Shown: positions 5,980-8,326 of the stretch, piece after piece
How the letters are laid out: each line of letters starts with the position of its first letter
Position numbering within the stretch: position 1 is the stretch's first letter
Source: Chitinispirillaceae bacterium
GTDB lineage: Bacteria; Fibrobacterota; Chitinivibrionia; Chitinivibrionales; Chitinispirillaceae
DNA length: 8,326 nucleotides
Assembly: GCA_016926315.1 (NCBI GenBank)
Contig: JAFGOU010000558.1
Coordinates: 1 to 8,326, forward strand
Direction: 5' to 3'
Notes under the pieces: model-generated
The model's database searches: none
What the model saw: only the letters and a program-made list of their open reading frames with translations
What the model was told of the DNA's origin: nothing
Made by a program: the position numbers and the translations under genes

Positions 5980-7189
5980 CCCCCTCCGCCGGCCCGAAGC
6001 AGTGCTCCAGTACCGTCGCCACCCGTCGGCGCACGTTCTCCTGCGTATACACCTCTTCGGACAGACGGCGTGCCGCGCTGCCGATTTTCCGTGCAAGACC
6101 GGGTTCATCGAGCAGCCTGACGCACGCCTGCGCGAAGGTTTCCGCATCATCGGCAAAAAGCGCGTTCTCCCCGTCGCGAAGGCCGAAGCCTTCGGCGCCT
6201 ATCGTGGTGGTCACTATCGGCGTCCCGGTCGGAAACACGTCGAGCAATTTTGTTCTGATGCCTGAACCAAGCCGCATGGGTAGCGCGTACACCGAGGCGG
6301 CGGCGACCAGTTCCTGCAGGTCGTCCACCGCTCCGGTGACCTCGACGATACCGCGAACGTCAAGCGCGGCGATCTCAGGAGCGGGCGACGTTCCCGCCAG
6401 CAGCACCCGTACCGTGCCCTTCCGTCTGCGGATGAGCGGCACGATCTCCTTTACAAACCAGCATGCGGCATCAACGTTCGGCCCAAACGACATGACCCCG
6501 GATACCACGATCGTATCGGCGGCGCGCCCGGGCAACGGCCGATTATCGACCGTCCGATCGATCCGCGCAACAGGCACGGTGAACACGGCGGCATTCGGCG
6601 CCTGGTGGCGCAGCCGGCCGGCCAGATGGTCGCTGACCACGACGGCGGCCGTCATGAGCGGCACCTGACGTTTTTCATTGTTGCGCGCCATGACGCAGTG
6701 ATATCGATGCCAGAGCCTCGCCCACCCCCTTGTGCGCGGCAAAACACGCTCCGCGCCCTCGGAGGTGCCCCAGAAATCAACGACAACAGGCGCGCGGTCG
6801 CGCCAGCGCAAGGCGTACCGGATCTGATATCCGGCTTCGACCCATACCAGGTCGGGCTTGAAATCTTGAAATACACGGTCGAGCAGGCGGCGCTCCCGCC
6901 CGTCCCATGCCTGCCAGTCGCCGGTAACAATCTGCCGCAGCTTCGTCACGATCCGCCTGAGCAAAGCGCCCCGGTTCGTCTCGATGACGATGATCGGACA
7001 GCCGTTGCGCTCACCCCACGCCGCGGTTGCCGGCGGCAGTGAAGACGCCCGTGCCGCAACCCTGACGGTTGCGAGCGATCCGAGCGCATCAAGAATCGAC
7101 GCCATGCGCGTCCGTCCGCCGCCGATGCACGGATACGGCAGGTCGGGCGCCAGCACGAGAATGCGCCTCTCTTTCCCGGTTTGCGTCAT
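5969..7189 (-). CDS. GT4-family glycosyltransferase (GT-B fold)
   Basis: A 406-residue glycosyltransferase of the group often found in exopolysaccharide clusters. The N-terminal strand and loop are ILVLAPDLPYPCIGGGRTRM (10-29), where the Gly/Arg-rich loop is typical. The donor domain starts with VVSGVMSFGPNVDAACWFV (228-246). It has LLAGTSP (263-269), VTGAVDDL (284-291) and MRLGSGIRTKLLDVFPTG (305-322), followed by GAEGF (331-335). In the usual EX7E motif the second glutamate falls in a KxLE context; here it is aspartate (D317), and the first position is also not glutamate. The ATG overlaps the stop of the upstream glycosyltransferase by four bases, with GGGAGG just upstream as a ribosome-binding site. 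This gene is probably the last of a minus-strand operon. Donor sugar unknown. Confidence 0.9.
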   Translation of the reverse strand: MTQTGKERRILVLAPDLPYPCIGGGRTRMASILDALGSLATVRVAARASSLPPATAAWGERNGCPIIVIETNRGALLRRIVTKLRQIVTGDWQAWDGRERRLLDRVFQDFKPDLVWVEAGYQIRYALRWRDRAPVVVDFWGTSEGAERVLPRTRGWARLWHRYHCVMARNNEKRQVPLMTAAVVVSDHLAGRLRHQAPNAAVFTVPVARIDRTVDNRPLPGRAADTIVVSGVMSFGPNVDAACWFVKEIVPLIRRRKGTVRVLLAGTSPAPEIAALDVRGIVEVTGAVDDLQELVAAASVYALPMRLGSGIRTKLLDVFPTGTPIVTTTIGAEGFGLRDGENALFADDAETFAQACVRLLDEPGLARKIGSAARRLSEEVYTQENVRRRVATVLEHCFGPAEGGTR

Positions 7190-8326
7190 CCGCCCTCCCG
7201 CTTCGCCGCCCGCCGTTCTGCAAGCCGTTGCTTAAAGCCGTCGACAATGGCTTCCCAGTCGTACGCACGGGTCACCAGCGTACGCCCCGCATCGCCGAGG
7301 GTGCGGGCAAAGGAACGATCTTCCGCCATCCGCGCAAGCGCGCCGGTGAACGCGGCAGCCGAATCGGCCAGGACTATTTCTTTTCCGTCAATCGCTCCGA
7401 TTCCTTCAGCGCCCATCGTGGTCGACACCACCGGGCAGCCTGCCGCCATGGCATGTAGAATTTTCAGCCGCGTGCCGGTGCCGATCCGGACCGGGATCAC
7501 CACCGCGCCGCAGCGCTCAAGATACGGTCTGAGGTCCTCGACATACCCGGTGACCCTGACGCGCGGGTCGCGGGCGGCGCGTTCGCGCAACGCCTCCGGC
7601 GGGTCCTCGCCCGCGAGACAGACGCGCCTGTCGGGAGGCAGAAGCGGAAGGATCCCGTCGACAAGATGGAGCGCGGCGTTTACATTCGCTTCGAACCGGA
7701 ACGTGCCGAAAAATAAAATCTCCCCGTTGACGTCGCCCTTCCACGGCCGCATGCCGAAATAGCCGATGTCAACGCCGTTGGGCACGACAACGGTTTTTTC
7801 CGGTCCGCAAATCGAACCAAGGTATTCAGCCTCCTTCGGCGAAGGGGTGGCGACAAGATCGCACGCCCGCGCCATCGCACGCTCGGCCCGTTCAAGCTTC
7901 AACGACTGCAGCCGCAGCCTGAGCTTCTGCAGCGGGTAAGAGGCGGTCACCGATGCGGCCCGGGAGTGCAGGTGGGCGGTACAGCCGTCATCAACGACCC
8001 CAAGAGCCCGTACCGGGATTCCAGCATGAAATGCATACCAGAATCCGAGACTCTTTGCCGAGATCACCACGTCAAAATCGTGCCGCCCGTACCAGGCGCG
8101 CAGACGATGAAACGCGACAGGGTCTGCGGAAAAGGGCTTCAGCAACAGACGATCGGCCAAACGGGAGAAAAACGATGCGGGCGCCGCCGGAAGACGATAC
8201 ACCTCACGGCAGATATGTTCGATGCCGGAATCACGGCACGCCGACTGGTCGCACTCCATGTCCGCCAGGTACACCGTATGGCTTTTCGCAAGCCCCCGGC
8301 AGAAATGGTAGAGCCTGATGCGCGTG
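7186..8326 (-). CDS. GT4-family glycosyltransferase, 5' end beyond right edge
   Basis: A related GT4 enzyme with 379 codons visible. A GTG at 8272-8274 could be read as a start, but the frame stays open to the edge and encodes RIRLYHFCRGLAKSHTVYLA across it. That is the conserved helix and second strand near the N-terminus of this group, so the true start is likely 20-30 codons outside the window. Counting from that GTG, the donor domain begins ILFFGTFRFEANVNAALHLV (186-205), with CLAGEDPP (219-226), VTGYVEDL (241-248) and RIGTGTRLKILHAMAAG (263-279). The usual second catalytic glutamate is replaced by H274. VVVPNGVD (162-169) is the typical hinge region. The stop overlaps the next gene in ATGA. 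It should act in the cytoplasm on the same glycan; the similarity to its neighbour suggests an old duplication. Confidence 0.9.
   Translation of the reverse strand, partial: TRIRLYHFCRGLAKSHTVYLADMECDQSACRDSGIEHICREVYRLPAAPASFFSRLADRLLLKPFSADPVAFHRLRAWYGRHDFDVVISAKSLGFWYAFHAGIPVRALGVVDDGCTAHLHSRAASVTASYPLQKLRLRLQSLKLERAERAMARACDLVATPSPKEAEYLGSICGPEKTVVVPNGVDIGYFGMRPWKGDVNGEILFFGTFRFEANVNAALHLVDGILPLLPPDRRVCLAGEDPPEALRERAARDPRVRVTGYVEDLRPYLERCGAVVIPVRIGTGTRLKILHAMAAGCPVVSTTMGAEGIGAIDGKEIVLADSAAAFTGALARMAEDRSFARTLGDAGRTLVTRAYDWEAIVDGFKQRLAERRAAKREGG

Noticed and set aside
6605..7042. Open frame on the plus strand (145 codons)
   Set aside because: Antisense shadow of the minus-strand GT4 gene; no domain features or ribosome-binding site.

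Overview
The window is a moderately GC-rich piece of a bacterial cell-surface polysaccharide (O-antigen, capsule or exopolysaccharide) locus. Seven of its eight genes are sugar-polymer enzymes: four GT4-type glycosyltransferases, one membrane-associated GT2 glycosyltransferase, a WecA/TagO-type phosphoglycosyl transferase and a PIG-L/LmbE-type de-N-acetylase, plus a likely SAM-dependent methyltransferase. The remaining type of gene is a small RRM RNA-binding protein with a glycine-rich tail. Such short RRM proteins are known from Cyanobacteria, Desulfobacterota/deltaproteobacteria and some other Gram-negative phyla. A Gram-negative bacterium, possibly Desulfobacterota, is therefore a reasonable guess, but the sequence does not fix the taxon.

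Layout. Bases 1-1112 (minus strand) hold the de-N-acetylase followed by the 5' part of the WecA-like gene, which runs off the left edge. Bases 1113-1286 are an AT-rich divergent promoter region. Bases 1287-3445 (plus) hold a GT4 and a GT2 glycosyltransferase joined by an ATGA overlap. Bases 3446-3972 form a self-contained unit: an intergenic leader with promoter-like boxes, a hairpin and three copies of a decamer, then the RRM gene, then a textbook intrinsic terminator. Bases 3995-5840 (plus) hold another GT4 gene and an overlapping methyltransferase gene. Bases 5841-5968 are a convergent gap. Bases 5969-8326 (minus) hold two related GT4 genes with an ATGA overlap; the upstream one runs off the right edge.

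Working model (inference). The WecA-like enzyme loads a first sugar phosphate onto undecaprenyl phosphate. The glycosyltransferases extend it on the cytoplasmic face. The de-N-acetylase and methyltransferase modify or cap the glycan. The RRM gene does not belong to glycan chemistry and is the odd member. Its leader carries repeats and possible competing RNA stems that would fit autoregulation. Its terminator ends only 22 bases before the next glycosyltransferase gene, so expression of that gene must depend on read-through or on a promoter overlapping the terminator. I saw no tRNA, rRNA, CRISPR array, insertion sequence or integrase. Nothing here is clearly a new system; the RRM unit and its surroundings are the part most worth a closer look.
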